Below are positions 1 through 10,076 of a stretch of DNA of 64,000 nucleotides, piece by piece (positions within the stretch are counted from its first letter, which is position 1; each line of letters begins with the position of its first letter). Under the pieces are notes generated by a model. That model did no database searches. It was not told where the DNA came from and saw only the letters and a list, made by a program, of their open reading frames with translations. Source of the DNA: Larix kaempferi (Eukaryota; Streptophyta; Pinopsida; Pinales; Pinaceae); NCBI GenBank assembly GCA_027924585.1, contig BSBM01000779.1:11435001-11499000 (forward strand), given 5' to 3'. The position numbers and the translations under genes were made by a program.

Positions 1-339
1 CACTTTGGAAGAATTTTTGAGTGAAAAACTCGGATAATTAAAAATCGCTAAAATCAAATTTAATTATCCAAGGGAAGAAACACTCCATGAAAGGACTTCC
101 CTAATGATAAAGTCCTAGGTAACTAAGTTTTACAAAATTTTTAACCCTCATGCTAACATATCATTACAAAATCCCCGCAGGGGTGCAGAAATTTCATGGA
201 GAAGAGTTAAGAAGAGAAAAAGGCCAAACTGCTTTGCAGAGCCTTCTTGAGCTTGAAAATTTTTGCTAGGCACATCTTTCTCGTCTTCAAGGTACATGGT
301 ACATGGTTTTCCACCTAGTTGGCTTGGTGGTCAACACAA

Positions 340-1068
340 TGGAAGGATACTTGGCAATTGGAGCAAAGGTCTCCTCATAGTCTTCTCCCTCTTTCTAGGA
401 GAGTCCTCTTGCTATGAACCTCGCCTTATAGTTCTCAACAATGCCATCAACTGCATGCTTCACCTTGTACAACTACCTGAAATCAATTGTTGACTTCCCT
501 GCTGGTTTCAGCACTATCTCCCATACATCATTCTTTAGGTTGGAGATATAGTCCTTTGCCATGGCATCCCGCCGTAGTTGCTCACTGGTTGACTGCACAT
601 AACTAGAAGGCAGTACATCAATAATGGAAGACATCAGTGCAACGTAATTAGGAGCTTAGGAGGATGATTCACTCGGAAAGAAGTCTTAGGTACTCCTACT
701 TGCTCCCGTTCCTCTTGCACTATTTGGGTAAACCATTTGGGTCCACTCATTGAACTGGAAGGGAAAATGGTCCCTGTACTAGAATTTCACTGATCTGAAT
801 CTGATTTACTAGGAATTTGTGGTGCAGCCTTCAGGGAAGCAAGCTTCTCTGCCTCCTTAATCTCTGCTGGATGCTCCTGGCACTTAGAGGATCATTCCTT
901 CTCGTCAAACTTGACATCTTGGCTTACAACTATCTTCCATTGAGATGGGATCCAGACCTTTTAATCCTTAGAAGTCTCTTTGTATCCCACCAAAGTATCC
1001 TTCAAACTAGAGGGTTCCAACTTAGTTTTTTCTTCTTAGGAATATGAATATATACAGGACAACCAAAA
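340..1068 (-). pseudogene. Ty1/copia pol fragment (integrase C-terminus to RT N-terminus)
   Basis: Reverse-strand translation gives the end of a copia integrase (FGCPVYIHIPKKKK near 1,030-1,066, then KLEPSSLKDTLVGYKETSKD near 960-1,020). After a degenerate linker it gives the start of the copia reverse transcriptase (MAKDYISNLKNDVWEIV, then ARFIARGLS, then YEETFAPIAKYPS, about 340-570). These are the usual landmarks preceding the copia RT core, but the core itself, including YVDD, is absent or beyond recognition. Several stops and frame changes separate the pieces, so this is dead. Orientation matches the LTR and PBS at 2,870-3,075, so it may belong to the same broken element. The family assignment rests on motif order and is fairly secure. 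Confidence 0.75.
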
Positions 1069-1086
1069 CACAGAGACGTGATAATT

Positions 1087-1800
1087 ATTTTTTTGAAAAA
1101 TCTGTCTTATATTTACAAACACTAAAGGAAAAAGAGGAAGGGTATATACAATGGACATAAGAACCTCTTCCATAATGCTACTAAAATTGATTTAAAATCA
1201 TAGTAAGGTATATTGGTCATCTTTGGTCAACGGAGCACCCCTAGGAATTGATGGCATACCTCATTCCGCCACATAGTACAAAAAGCAGACATCAAGCTAA
1301 CCTCATGTTAAAAAGTAGACTTACACCTGATCTTCCATAGAATGAAAAAAGCCTAAATCCTCAAGCACTGCCATATCCCAGAGAAGGCAGCATGAACTAG
1401 AGAATAACAATCTCCAAACAATGCAACATGCCAATGAATCCTGTCCTGAAGCAACACTGAATATTGATCCTCTAAAAATTTCCAGTGATGTTTAGCAAAC
1501 TAACATTCCTAGAAGATACACTTCACAGTCTTTGAGCAATGACAGACATGACAGAGGCCATCAGAGAGCCTACTCTTCGCCATATGAGCCTTGGATGGGA
1601 TCCCTTGATACATCATTAACCAAACAAAAACCCTCGGTTTATAAGAAAGCTGAACAGACCAAACACTGAAGTCTGCACACCCATCTATCCTCCAGATCCA
1701 TGGACACCCATCTCTCATTGAGGACCAGGGATAACAGATGTCTCTGATGAAGCACCGAATACAGATGATAGCAATCACACTAAAGAAGAGGTTGACCAAA
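1087..1800 (-). pseudogene. 5'-truncated LINE, zf-RVT and C-terminal region
   Basis: The reverse strand encodes a segment typical of the zinc-binding zf-RVT domain at the end of plant non-LTR reverse transcriptases: PRVFVWLMMYQGIPSKAHMA followed by a C-x2-C pair (LCHVCHC) at about 1,509-1,640. Downstream the text continues in broken frames (WRNEVCHQF, KSILVALWKRF). A run of T at 1,087-1,093 on the + strand could be the poly(A) tail of a minus-strand insertion. It separates copia pol from copia gag, suggesting insertion into the copia element. I did not find a target-site duplication. The RT catalytic part is missing, as in common 5'-truncated copies. Confidence 0.5.
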
Positions 1801-1989
1801 GTTCCACGCCCAATTTCTCCAAAACGATCTGGGCATCCCAGTATTTATTTTAAACAATTCAGACTCCAGAATGAGGCCTCTCAACTCCAATGATAGGCAT
1901 CTCAGTATTTATTATAAAACCATCCTCCTGAGCAAGAGAACGCCAATCCTTTATTTGTTATCAGAAAATTTTTAAGGACATATGTGTAG

Positions 1990-2868
1990 GACAAATGTCA
2001 TGCACTTTACTCGACATTCTAAACAACAAATCTTCACTGAATGTCTATTCTTTCTGTACTGGATGTCATTTCTGAATTGTGCAGAAGTTTGAACATCACT
2101 TCTGGACTGTGCTGAACATTCACTCCTCAGGTGTCAAATCTGTTGTGCATGATCTGGATTTTCTTTCTCCTGATTTTTGGGCTGTGTCTTCCATGTCTGC
2201 AATTGTCACGTTGACATCTTCAACGCCCTTTCTTCCATGTCTTTGAATCTTCCTGCTAGGTGTCTTCTATTCATGCCCTAAGACTTTTCTGCCTGCTAAT
2301 CACATCTGTTTGGTTTGCTCTGCTGTCATTCTGGTCTTGAACCTGCAAGAAGAAATTGTTCTGTTACAATTCATCTGCCATTTTTTTCTTGATGATTTCA
2401 CATCCGTACAATGCGCTCTAATTTGTCTAGACTCTATGGTATATTGCCTCCATTTGAATTTTGTCTATTGTGGGTTCAAAATAACTTCAACATCTTCTAT
2501 CAGTCAAAATTTATGCTGCCATGCCTCTCAAATACTCATTCCTCGTGTATAGCTTCATTCTTTCAATACTAAAGTCATCTATATCAGTTTCTTAATGTAG
2601 TTATGTTGCATTCATTGTCAAAATCTACTACTGTTGTCTTCAAGATGTCCAAAGATATATTCTGTTTCTTGAAATTCAATCTTTTGATTTAAAAAGTATT
2701 TGCCCTTTTCTAAGCTTTGGAATAAAATATCTATACCACTATAAATTTGAATTAGCCATATAAGTCTCCCTTTTTCCGATGACTTTTTCTTTCTCTGATC
2801 CTCTTTCTCAAGCTTGATCTCACATGAACTCTTCCTTGAAGTTTTGATTACATGCCCAAGAACCAATA
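1990..2868 (-). pseudogene. Probable Ty1/copia gag remnant
   Basis: This stretch lies directly downstream (minus strand) of a primer-binding site and LTR, where gag should be. An 84-residue lysine/glutamate-rich open segment (2,618-2,872) and short continuing pieces are seen, but no CCHC knuckle or other diagnostic motif is recognisable. The call rests on position, not on sequence similarity. Confidence 0.35.
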
Positions 2869-2869
2869 T

Positions 2870-2883
2870 CACTCTGATACTAT
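2870..2883 (-). other. Primer-binding site, initiator-tRNA-Met type
   Basis: The reverse strand reads ATAGTATCAGAGT immediately after the LTR end CCAACA. This differs at one base from the common copia PBS core TGGTATCAGAG complementary to the 3' end of initiator tRNA-Met. It fixes the element's orientation (minus) and marks 2,884-3,075 as its 5' LTR. Confidence 0.65.
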
Positions 2884-3075
2884 TGTTGGTTAGTTGGCAT
2901 GAGAATTGAATTGGATGAGAGAAAATAAATTAGAGATGATTTGTATTATAATTGACTTCATTTGTGTACATCTTCTTATTTTATTGTGGGAGTGAGTTAC
3001 AACTAGTTTGGATAGTTGTACACCTAACCCTTCCATATTGACTAATTAATTATAAGTAAACATTAGTTCCTAACA
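2884..3075 (-). repeat. Ty1/copia 5' LTR, 192 bp
   Basis: On the reverse strand it begins TGTTAGGAACTAATG and ends ACTAACCAACA, with the canonical TG...CA ends. It contains an AATAAAATAAG polyadenylation-like motif and is followed at once by a PBS. This is a short LTR, within the range of small copia elements. The matching 3' LTR is not in the window; it may lie to the left of base 1 or be deleted. Confidence 0.7.
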
Positions 3076-3781
3076 TTTTATGCGTAGTTTATGGGGTGGT
3101 CTTCTTGCTCATCTTTTTATCTGCCTGTATGATGCCAATAGTGCATGCATAAATATCATGGAATTTTATCCTTAGATCCTCTATTAGGGTATAAAGTGAC
3201 TACCAGGACCAATAAGAGGGCTTCTGTACATATTGTGGTCTTCAGACCATTTTTAGGAACTAGCAGATGGTGTGTGTCAATCATTTATAAGACAGGAACT
3301 AGTAGTGAGGAATTTGAGTTTCGGTGAATTTTTCTCTGGAAGCAAGAACATATGTACTAGATCATCCATTTTTGCTATGTAGCTTGTGGAGAAGATAACA
3401 GACAAATTAGATTGTGCCTTATTGTATTGTCAAGAGTTGTTTCATGTGTTACTGTATTCTAACTTGTGGAGTGGATCACACCATTTTTAGTAATTTGTGG
3501 AGCCAATGATAAATCTTCCGCTACTTGTTGATGTTCTTTGTTTCAGCATCAGGCAAACATTCTGCAGATCATTCTTCCAAATGGGTTATAACCTAGGTAG
3601 AGGATGGCCCTGTCGTAGCCCTAATTAATCATGTGTATTGATTATGTGTCTTGACGCTTAGATGCTTAGCCTTTGTCCAGTCATGTGGATTGACTGGAGT
3701 GATAGAACACTAGAGGTCACATTACATTCTCCGTGAAGGAGTACTCATGATGAGTGATCTATTCTGATAGAGTGAGATGAC
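3076..3781. other. Non-coding, unassigned
   Basis: AT-rich sequence between the copia LTR and a candidate LTR. I see no gene, motif or repeat that can be defended. Confidence 0.4.
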
Positions 3782-4480
3782 TTGTCTATGTTACAAGGGG
3801 ATCTTATTTCCTTATATATTAGACAATCTAATCTAATGTTGAATTTTACATTGGCTCTAAGAAGTGTCCGGGACTTCTTAGAGTATGGTCAAATCAACAT
3901 TATAGCTCTATGGAAGAATGTGATTGTGATGAGACATCAACAAGGAGAACCTTTCTATGATGAAGAAATAACCAAGGAATCAAGACAATCCATTGAAGAA
4001 GTCCCAGAGAAAGTGGAAGGCAAGAAAGAGCACAACTACCCTAGTAAAAGGGGTAAATTGACCCTAGAAGACAAAAGTACAAGTTGGCCTCAAGAGTAAA
4101 AATCAAGTCAACTGAAGAATATAAATAGAAGTGTTCTCACACTTCATTTGCCACATTCAACAAGCTCATCTCTACTCAATTGGTGCGCACTTCTCAAGGA
4201 GGACAAGTGAAGATCACTAGAAGTAATTTTTGGGCTATCTTATTATTTCTCAAGTTTTCTATCTCTCCCAAAAGGTTTGCTAGGGTTTCTTGTGGAAGAC
4301 GGGCACACTCTTGTGCTAGGGATTAATCTTCATGATTGGTATTGTTCTTGTATTGGATTAATTTCTTCTAAGAAAAGTTTATTGGGTTTTCTCCCCATTG
4401 GGTTTCCTAGGATAAAATCTTTGTGTCTCTTGTGCATGGTTATCTTTCAGTGATCCTTGTTTTATTTTCCGCTGCAAATG
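3782..4480 (+). repeat. Candidate LTR-like sequence with core promoter
   Basis: A TATA-like box (TATAAATAGA, about 4,120-4,129) is followed by roughly 350 bp rich in CTT/TTC. This includes GGGTTTTCTCCCCATTGGG (about 4,385-4,403), a composition seen in the R-U5 of some plant copia LTRs, and ends near a purine tract. An open stretch of 105 codons overlaps it (3,782-4,099) but has no recognisable domain and is not called as a gene. LTR ends and a second copy were not located, so this is only a candidate. Confidence 0.3.
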
Positions 4481-4716
4481 AATGATGCTATAATTGTGGG
4501 ATGAAATAAATTATGAAATAAAGTTGAAAGAGATGAAAATTATACTACTAAGTTAAAATTCAACACTACTAACTTGCAAAATTCACAGGCCAATGTAAAC
4601 TCACAAAGGATAGCACTTGTTTTCACTATAGGGTACAATCTTGTCGTTAGAAACCTACAGACTTGAGAGCAAATGTGAAAGCCATAAGAATTCCAAGTTC
4701 CAATCCAGAAAAACTA

Positions 4717-5207
4717 AGCACAAAAACAAAAATAGTGAAAAGCAGATCTGATTTATTCAAATGCTTTTATGGGATATCATTAAGGCAAAGAAGGTATAAT
4801 TAAGTGCATTTTGTATAAATTAATCAAGAAAAGTCAATAAAGAAAGAAGCTTACAGCATTATAAAATTAGGGAGAGGAGTTGAGCAATTCATCATACAAA
4901 AACCGTTTTAGAGACCAGAGATCATCACAAAGAGGTCAGAGATCATAATATGAAAGATCACAGCACAAAAACAAAAATAGTGAAAAGCAGATCTGATTTA
5001 TTCAAATGCTTTTATGGGATATCATTAAGGCAAAAAAAGGTATAATTAAGTGCATTTTGTATAAATTAATCAAGAAAAGTCAATAAAGAAAGAAGCTTAC
5101 AGCATTATAAAATTAGGGAGAGGAGTTGAGCAATTCATCATACAAAAACCGTTTTAGAGACCAGAGATCATCACAAAGAGGTCAGAGATCATAATATGAA
5201 AGATCAC
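4717..5207. repeat. Tandem duplication, 2 x 245/246 bp
   Basis: Copy 1 is 4,717-4,961 and copy 2 is 4,962-5,207. Both start AGCACAAAAACAAAAATAGTG and end GAAAGATCAC. By eye they differ only in an A-run (GGCAAAGAAGG against GGCAAAAAAAGG), so the duplication is recent. No coding content. Confidence 0.9.
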
Positions 5208-5365
5208 AATAGATCCTGAGCTTCCTTCGAGAGATTAAAGAAAAATATGCAGGGTGAAGCAGGGAAGCTTACTGATAATGTGAAAGCTATTGTTGCAGAT
5301 TGAGCAGCAGGATACTGAGATTTTGCAATAGAGCTAGCAAACACTATAAAGGAGACCATGGGATA

Positions 5366-6149
5366 TGTTAGAACTTAGTATTGCGAGTCGAGTGCTAAGT
5401 TTAGATTGTTGTTTTCTGTTTGTTAGATTATTCTATTTCTGTGGAGGTTGTTGAGTCTTAGTTGGATTTGAGAGATTCTCTCCAACCAGTTCTCCTATTT
5501 TTGGTGTATGGTTGAGATATTTCCTCAACATTTTGTTAATGTGGTTATCTTTGATCAAGGAAGTCAGGTATAAAGGCAGTTTGAGCTGAAAGAAATAATA
5601 TAGAAGCGACATGGCCAGTCTTGGCCCCATCCCAGCAGCTGGATGACTTCATCCAGATCACAGCAGCTCTCTCCCCACTCCATGTGGCAACACACTACCC
5701 ATTTTAGCTCCTCTTCCAGTTCTTCCTTCAGATAGAGTACTATTTTGAGGTCTCTTCATTCTGCTTTGGATGTTAGGAGAGATGCTTGTAGTGCTTATAG
5801 TGCACCATGACATGTTCACCATTTTTGTATCACAGATTCCAGATCCACTCCCCTTGTACATTTTTCTTTTGTATCGACTCTCTTTGTACATTTTTCTTTT
5901 GTATCGACTGTCTTTGTACATCTCTCTTCTGGATCGGCTCTCCATCTTTGGAGTTGGCTCTTTTTGATTTTTAGGTTAGAGTCTTACCTCTTGCTTATTT
6001 ATAGGAACCGCCTTGGAGCTTCCACTTTGTATTGACATCATGGTACCACACAGCCCATTGACCTACTTTTGTGGTCATTTGTTGGACATTAATAAAATTA
6101 TCTTATCTTGTCTGTCTATACATGAGCTCAGATTTTTGTTTCGTCTACA
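5366..6149 (+). repeat. Candidate LTR (784 bp) with TATA box, poly(A) signal and PBS-like sequence
   Basis: The segment starts TGTTAGAAC and ends TCGTCTACA. It has a TATA-like TATTTATAGG near 5,996 and AATAAAATT at about 6,091, and is followed by ATTCTTATACAGTG, which could be a decayed iMet PBS. This order (U3, TATA, poly(A) signal, CA end, PBS) is that of an LTR. No second LTR copy or TSD was found, and the following 1.5 kb has no readable gag, so the call is tentative. Confidence 0.35.
5851..5940. repeat. Minisatellite, 3 x 30 bp
   Basis: Three adjacent 30-bp units at 5,851-5,880, 5,881-5,910 and 5,911-5,940, with core TTTGTACATTTTTCTTTTG. The first two are nearly identical; the third has diverged. 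Because 30 is a multiple of 3, open frames on both strands appear here as a by-product. Confidence 0.85.
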
Positions 6150-7656
6150 ATTCTTATACAGTGATTTTTGTTTATTTAATTTCCTGTTTTGAAAGTCTAG
6201 TTGACTGAGGATTGGGGAAGAAACCAGGAAGAGAAATTCTCTTTCCTAAAAGATTTCTCAACAGGTCCACAGGATCTTCATAGAGGAGCGACCATTGGGA
6301 TTTTGAGCAATGAGATCAGAGAACATAGCAAAGAGATGAGAAGATGACTGTTATTGAGCATTCCTTTTTATGAAGAATCTATGATCACGAGGCTCATTAT
6401 CCTGTTATTGATTGAGGAGAGCTTGAAAACATCACTACTATGGTAGGGACTTATATTTCTCCTTGAAGATTAGACTGCAGAGATTTTGTCTAGGGTATTA
6501 AATGTATTACAAGAGAGATTTTGCGAGTAGTAGAAAGTGCAATACTCATGTTTCAATGCAAGATCATTGCAAAATTACACCTGGCAACTAAGATGAATCA
6601 TTGTTGATTTTGGAAGGTGCCTCTCTCTCATAACCCGCGCGACCATATTGAGAGAGAAAAGAAAGGGAGGTGTGCAGCTGCTAAAGTGAAATAATTGATG
6701 AACCAATGATCAAGAATCACTTATAGGTAGGGACAGAGATATCAACAGGAAGGGGGTTCAAGCCGAAGCTTACTTAATTACCAGGGGATTTTCATGAGTC
6801 CAAATAAGTGCATGATGGGATTCGAGGGCTCTAAGCTAGTAAGCTGTGTGATGGTGATGGGTGGCATTAAGGTGTGACTCTATCTGGATTGGGTGGAACG
6901 GATCACACCAAACCAGATATTAAGTTTTATCTAGAGCCCACAAGATATGGAAAACCCTTGTTTAAAGACTGCTGCAGAAACAAATGAATGAATAATTAAC
7001 AGGGCTATTGGTGGATTTCTTGGAGCTGCATGATTATGACCCAGGGAATTCTAAGTGCAAGAGCTGCCTGCTTGAAACCAGGCACTTCTAAATGCTAGAG
7101 CTGTCTGCTTGGAAGTCGTCTTCCACCTACTGGACTGATTGTCAGGGTCTAACATTTTGGGAGGGTAGAAGCCATCGGTGTTGGGAGTGTCATGTTGATT
7201 GGGATCCATCATCCAAGCAACTTGTCTTGAGGTTGCTTAGCTATCGCGTTGAGATTCTAGAGTGTGCATGAACCTGGTACAAGTGGTTCTCATTGCAGTT
7301 GTCACTCTACACTGGCATGGGTGTGGCAAATTAGGATTTATCTACAGTTGGAGGAGGTCATGTCCAATAGCAGTGGTGTTCTTGGTTATTGCTACTAAAC
7401 AGCATATGTAATCCTTTCCTTTTTACCTTTTTAAAAAAAAGCAATTGAACACTGTTTATGGATATCTATATTGGAGATTTGATTATCAATCCATAATACT
7501 TCTGCTAGTGCACTGAACTCTAGTTTTAGCTTCTCAGTAGAAACTCAAATAACATTCTTACCCAACATTCTTCCCCAACATTCTTCCTCACAACAGTGGG
7601 CATGGCCATCTGCTAGCTTAAAGGTTCAAAGATTCTTTTGATTTGAGAATAGTGAA
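6150..7656. other. Non-coding, probable decayed transposon or intron sequence
   Basis: No open frame, repeat or RNA gene can be supported. If the gene at 8,824-9,229 is PEX13, this lies in its upstream intron. Confidence 0.4.
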
Positions 7657-7847
7657 TATTAGGAAAGGATCTTATATAAGTTACCACTATTAAATTTTAT
7701 ACTTACCAACAAAATCCATTCTGCTTTTCTTTTTTTAATTACTAACAAGGGCTGCTTGTTAGTAGTTAAAAAAAGAAAAGCAGAATGGATTTTGTTGGCG
7801 AGTATAAAATTTAATAGAGGTAACTTATATAAGATCCTTTCCTAATA
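7657..7847. repeat. Long near-perfect hairpin (foldback), 93-bp arms
   Basis: Arm 1 is 7,657-7,749, the loop is GGCTG (7,750-7,754) and arm 2 is 7,755-7,847. The arms are complementary with only about 4 mismatches, running outward to TATTAGGAAAGGATC / GATCCTTTCCTAATA. A transcript would fold into a hairpin longer than a usual plant miRNA precursor stem. It could be a foldback MITE, a young inverted duplication, or an siRNA-producing hairpin. I saw no clear target-site duplication. Confidence 0.9.
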
Positions 7848-8242
7848 CACAAGTAAAAAATATCTGGCTTACTTCTAAGTTCTAACCAACTTAATACACA
7901 AGTAAAAAATTCTTGACTTACCTGGGGTTACCTTCAGCCTTGTCGAATTTCAGCATTTCTAGACTAGAAGTAATCATCGGCCAAGGATCTTATTGGCATG
8001 ATCTCAGTTCTGCCCATGTTTCCTGGAGACTCGGTATCCGCTATGTGAAAGTTGGGTCACATTGTGGGTGTACATAATTAGAGATTTTCTTCCTACTCCT
8101 TTAAAAGGGTTAGGCAGAACAAATAACAAAATTACTGAATGATATAACTCTTTGTAGCCTGAGGCTTATTGGAACAGTCAGGTAAGTTACTGTGCTGGTT
8201 GGTATGTGGTCTTACCGGGTTGGTCCTTTCAGGTGGTAAGGT

Positions 8243-8388
8243 CCTCTCTCTCGCGCTCTCTCTGTCTCTCACACACACACACACACAAATGAAGCTTTTT
8301 GGTTCAATACTTCAGACGATAAGGCAGGCCAGGCCTTGAAAGGAAATCAGTTAAACTCAGGACCAACCTGGTCCGGGATGTGTGTGTA

Positions 8389-8463
<75 letters not shown>

Positions 8464-8642
8464 CTCTCTCTCTCTCTTGACTGTGCTGGACCAGGTTGGA
8501 TCTATTTCCTTTAAGGTCTGGCCTGCATTATTGTCTGAAGTATTGATCTGAAAAACTTGAGCAGGTTGGTCATAAGCCTAACTGATTTCCTTTCAAGGCC
8601 TGGCCTGCCTTATTGTCAAAGTATTGATCTGAAAAGCTTCGT
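8243..8642. repeat. Inverted-repeat cluster with dinucleotide microsatellites
   Basis: A segment of about 80 bp (8,292-8,374, containing GGCAGGCCAGGCCTTGAAAG) is followed by two inverted copies at about 8,488-8,560 and 8,564-8,640. The microsatellites are also mirrored: (CT)n(CA)n at 8,243-8,287, (TG)n at 8,380-8,404, (GA)n at 8,405-8,462 and (CT)n at 8,463-8,477. The whole block can fold into alternative stems. It ends less than 200 bp before the PEX13-like exon. Confidence 0.85.
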
Positions 8643-8823
8643 TTATGTGTGTCCTATTTTATCAGAGAGAGAAAGTCCTATTTATCAGAGAGAGAGAGAG
8701 AGCACTATTTTATCAGAGAGAGAGATTGATTTTTTATTGCCAGTTAATTGTATGGCACATGGTAATTGAATTACTATGTAGGATTTGTTGCACCTAATTT
8801 TTTATCTGTATCTTGAAACACAG

Positions 8824-9229
8824 ATGCACGGGGTTGTGACCTTTTTTGGTCGGGTTTCTATCCTTGTTGATGAAAATACTCAGGCAGTTCATTTTTTCAT
8901 AACAGCTCTTCTTCAGGTAATTTTGTACCTAACACACTTAACCTTGATGTTATTACTATCTTTATTCTGGTTATATTGTTCTAACTTCTTATTCTGGATT
9001 GTGTATTATGGTGAAGCTATTTGATCGCTCTGGTTTATTATATGGGGAGCTGGCACGCTTTGTGCTGAGATTGCTTGGTTTTTGGAGAAGACCAAGAATC
9101 AGTCCTCAAGGGGGAAGTGAAGCACTCCCAGGGCAAGGGGCATCTGCTGATTATTTTGTTGAACACCCTAAGCAGGTAGCTGCCCCCTGGGACAATATCT
9201 GGCAAGATAAAGGTGGCAGGCCACAGTAA
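8824..9229 (+). CDS. PEX13: PEX13-like peroxisomal import docking protein, last two exons
   Basis: Exon 8,824-8,916 follows an acceptor (TATCTTGAAACACAG) and encodes MHGVVTFFGRVSILVDENTQ through ITALLQ, ending CAG|GTAATT. A 100-bp GT-AG intron (8,917-9,016) leads in phase 0 to exon 9,017-9,229, encoding LFDRSGLLYGELARFVLRLL, then a polar tail ending in WDNIWQDKGGRPQ and TAA. The sequence FGR-(I/V)-x-(I/M)-L-(I/V)-D-x-NTQA followed by ALLQLFDR and LYGELARFVLR is what I know of plant PEX13. That protein docks with PEX14 at the peroxisome membrane for matrix protein import; plant forms lack the SH3 domain of yeast and mammals. The Gly/Tyr-rich N-terminal exons are not visible upstream, so the preceding intron is either over 8.8 kb or this is a 3' gene fragment. 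The open exons and canonical splice sites argue for a real gene. Confidence 0.82.
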
Positions 9230-9944
9230 CAATCCGCAGCAATCCCTGTGGTTACATTGCTTGATTTTTCAGTAGATTTCTGAAAAACACAAGCCATATG
9301 AATTCATGTTTTGGGTGTCCTTTGCTTATATTCGTAATTGCTTCCTCCATTTATGCCGGGACATCTAAAGGAAGTTCAAGTTGGAGACATGGAAAACACC
9401 AAACCAAGAAAACAGCCTTAAGGGGACCTAGGGTGCACTTTTATAAATGGTTTTTTCAGCCTGATTCATAGACATAGCATAGTGCCATTTGCTGATAATA
9501 AGGCAATAATGCTAATTATTTATCATATACTCTTCTTTGAGTTTGGTGCAGATAGGTTTTATATTCCCTTTATTCATTGGTTCGGTTACTTTTATGGATT
9601 AAAATAGCCTAGTTCCTTGCTTACGTGGGCAGCTTCTTTTTTCTTTCTGTTTTAATGAATGTCATATGACAAGTTCACAATGTACTTAAATACTTTTGAT
9701 TGACGACAAGCTAGTTCCGTTTGTGTTCCATATTTGCTCTATTTATTTTCCTGTAAATCCTTGCTAAATGCATAGTTCCTAATGTTTTGCATGTGAACCA
9801 TGCATGTGTTCCATGTACATTATGTTGCATATGACTTGCAATTATCTTCGATAGATCCACTTTTGTCCTACATTTGTGTTTTACGTATAAATGATGCCTT
9901 GATTGTGGCGTTTGCTTTTTGCAATAATTGACACATCTACTTTT
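9230..9944 (+). other. Probable PEX13 3' UTR and downstream sequence
   Basis: Sequence following the TAA. It is AT-rich with no further open exon. I did not find an unambiguous AATAAA, so the end of transcription cannot be placed. Confidence 0.4.
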
Positions 9945-10076
9945 GTACACTACACAAACTAGTGCCCTATACAATTGCACCTTTCTATCCTCCTTCTACC
10001 TCTTCTCCTGTACCCTACACAAACCATTTCCCTATACAATGGCACCTTTCTATCGTGCTTCAACCATCCCAACATA
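9945..10076. repeat. Diverged tandem duplication, 2 x about 66 bp
   Basis: The text ACACAAACTAGTGCCCTATA (from about 9,952) recurs as ACACAAACCATTTCCCTATA 66 bp later. Both are followed by CAAT(T/G)GCACCTTTCTATC. Non-coding. Confidence 0.7.

Noticed and set aside
3782-4099. 105-codon open frame as a gene
   Set aside because: No recognisable domain, and it overlaps promoter-like sequence of a candidate LTR.
5658-5945. Repetitive RKMYK protein on the minus strand
   Set aside because: It is produced by the 30-bp minisatellite, whose unit length is a multiple of three; the other strand is open for the same reason.
9711-9980. 89-codon minus-strand open frame as a gene antisense to the PEX13 3' flank
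   Set aside because: No recognisable domain and it overlaps a local tandem duplication.
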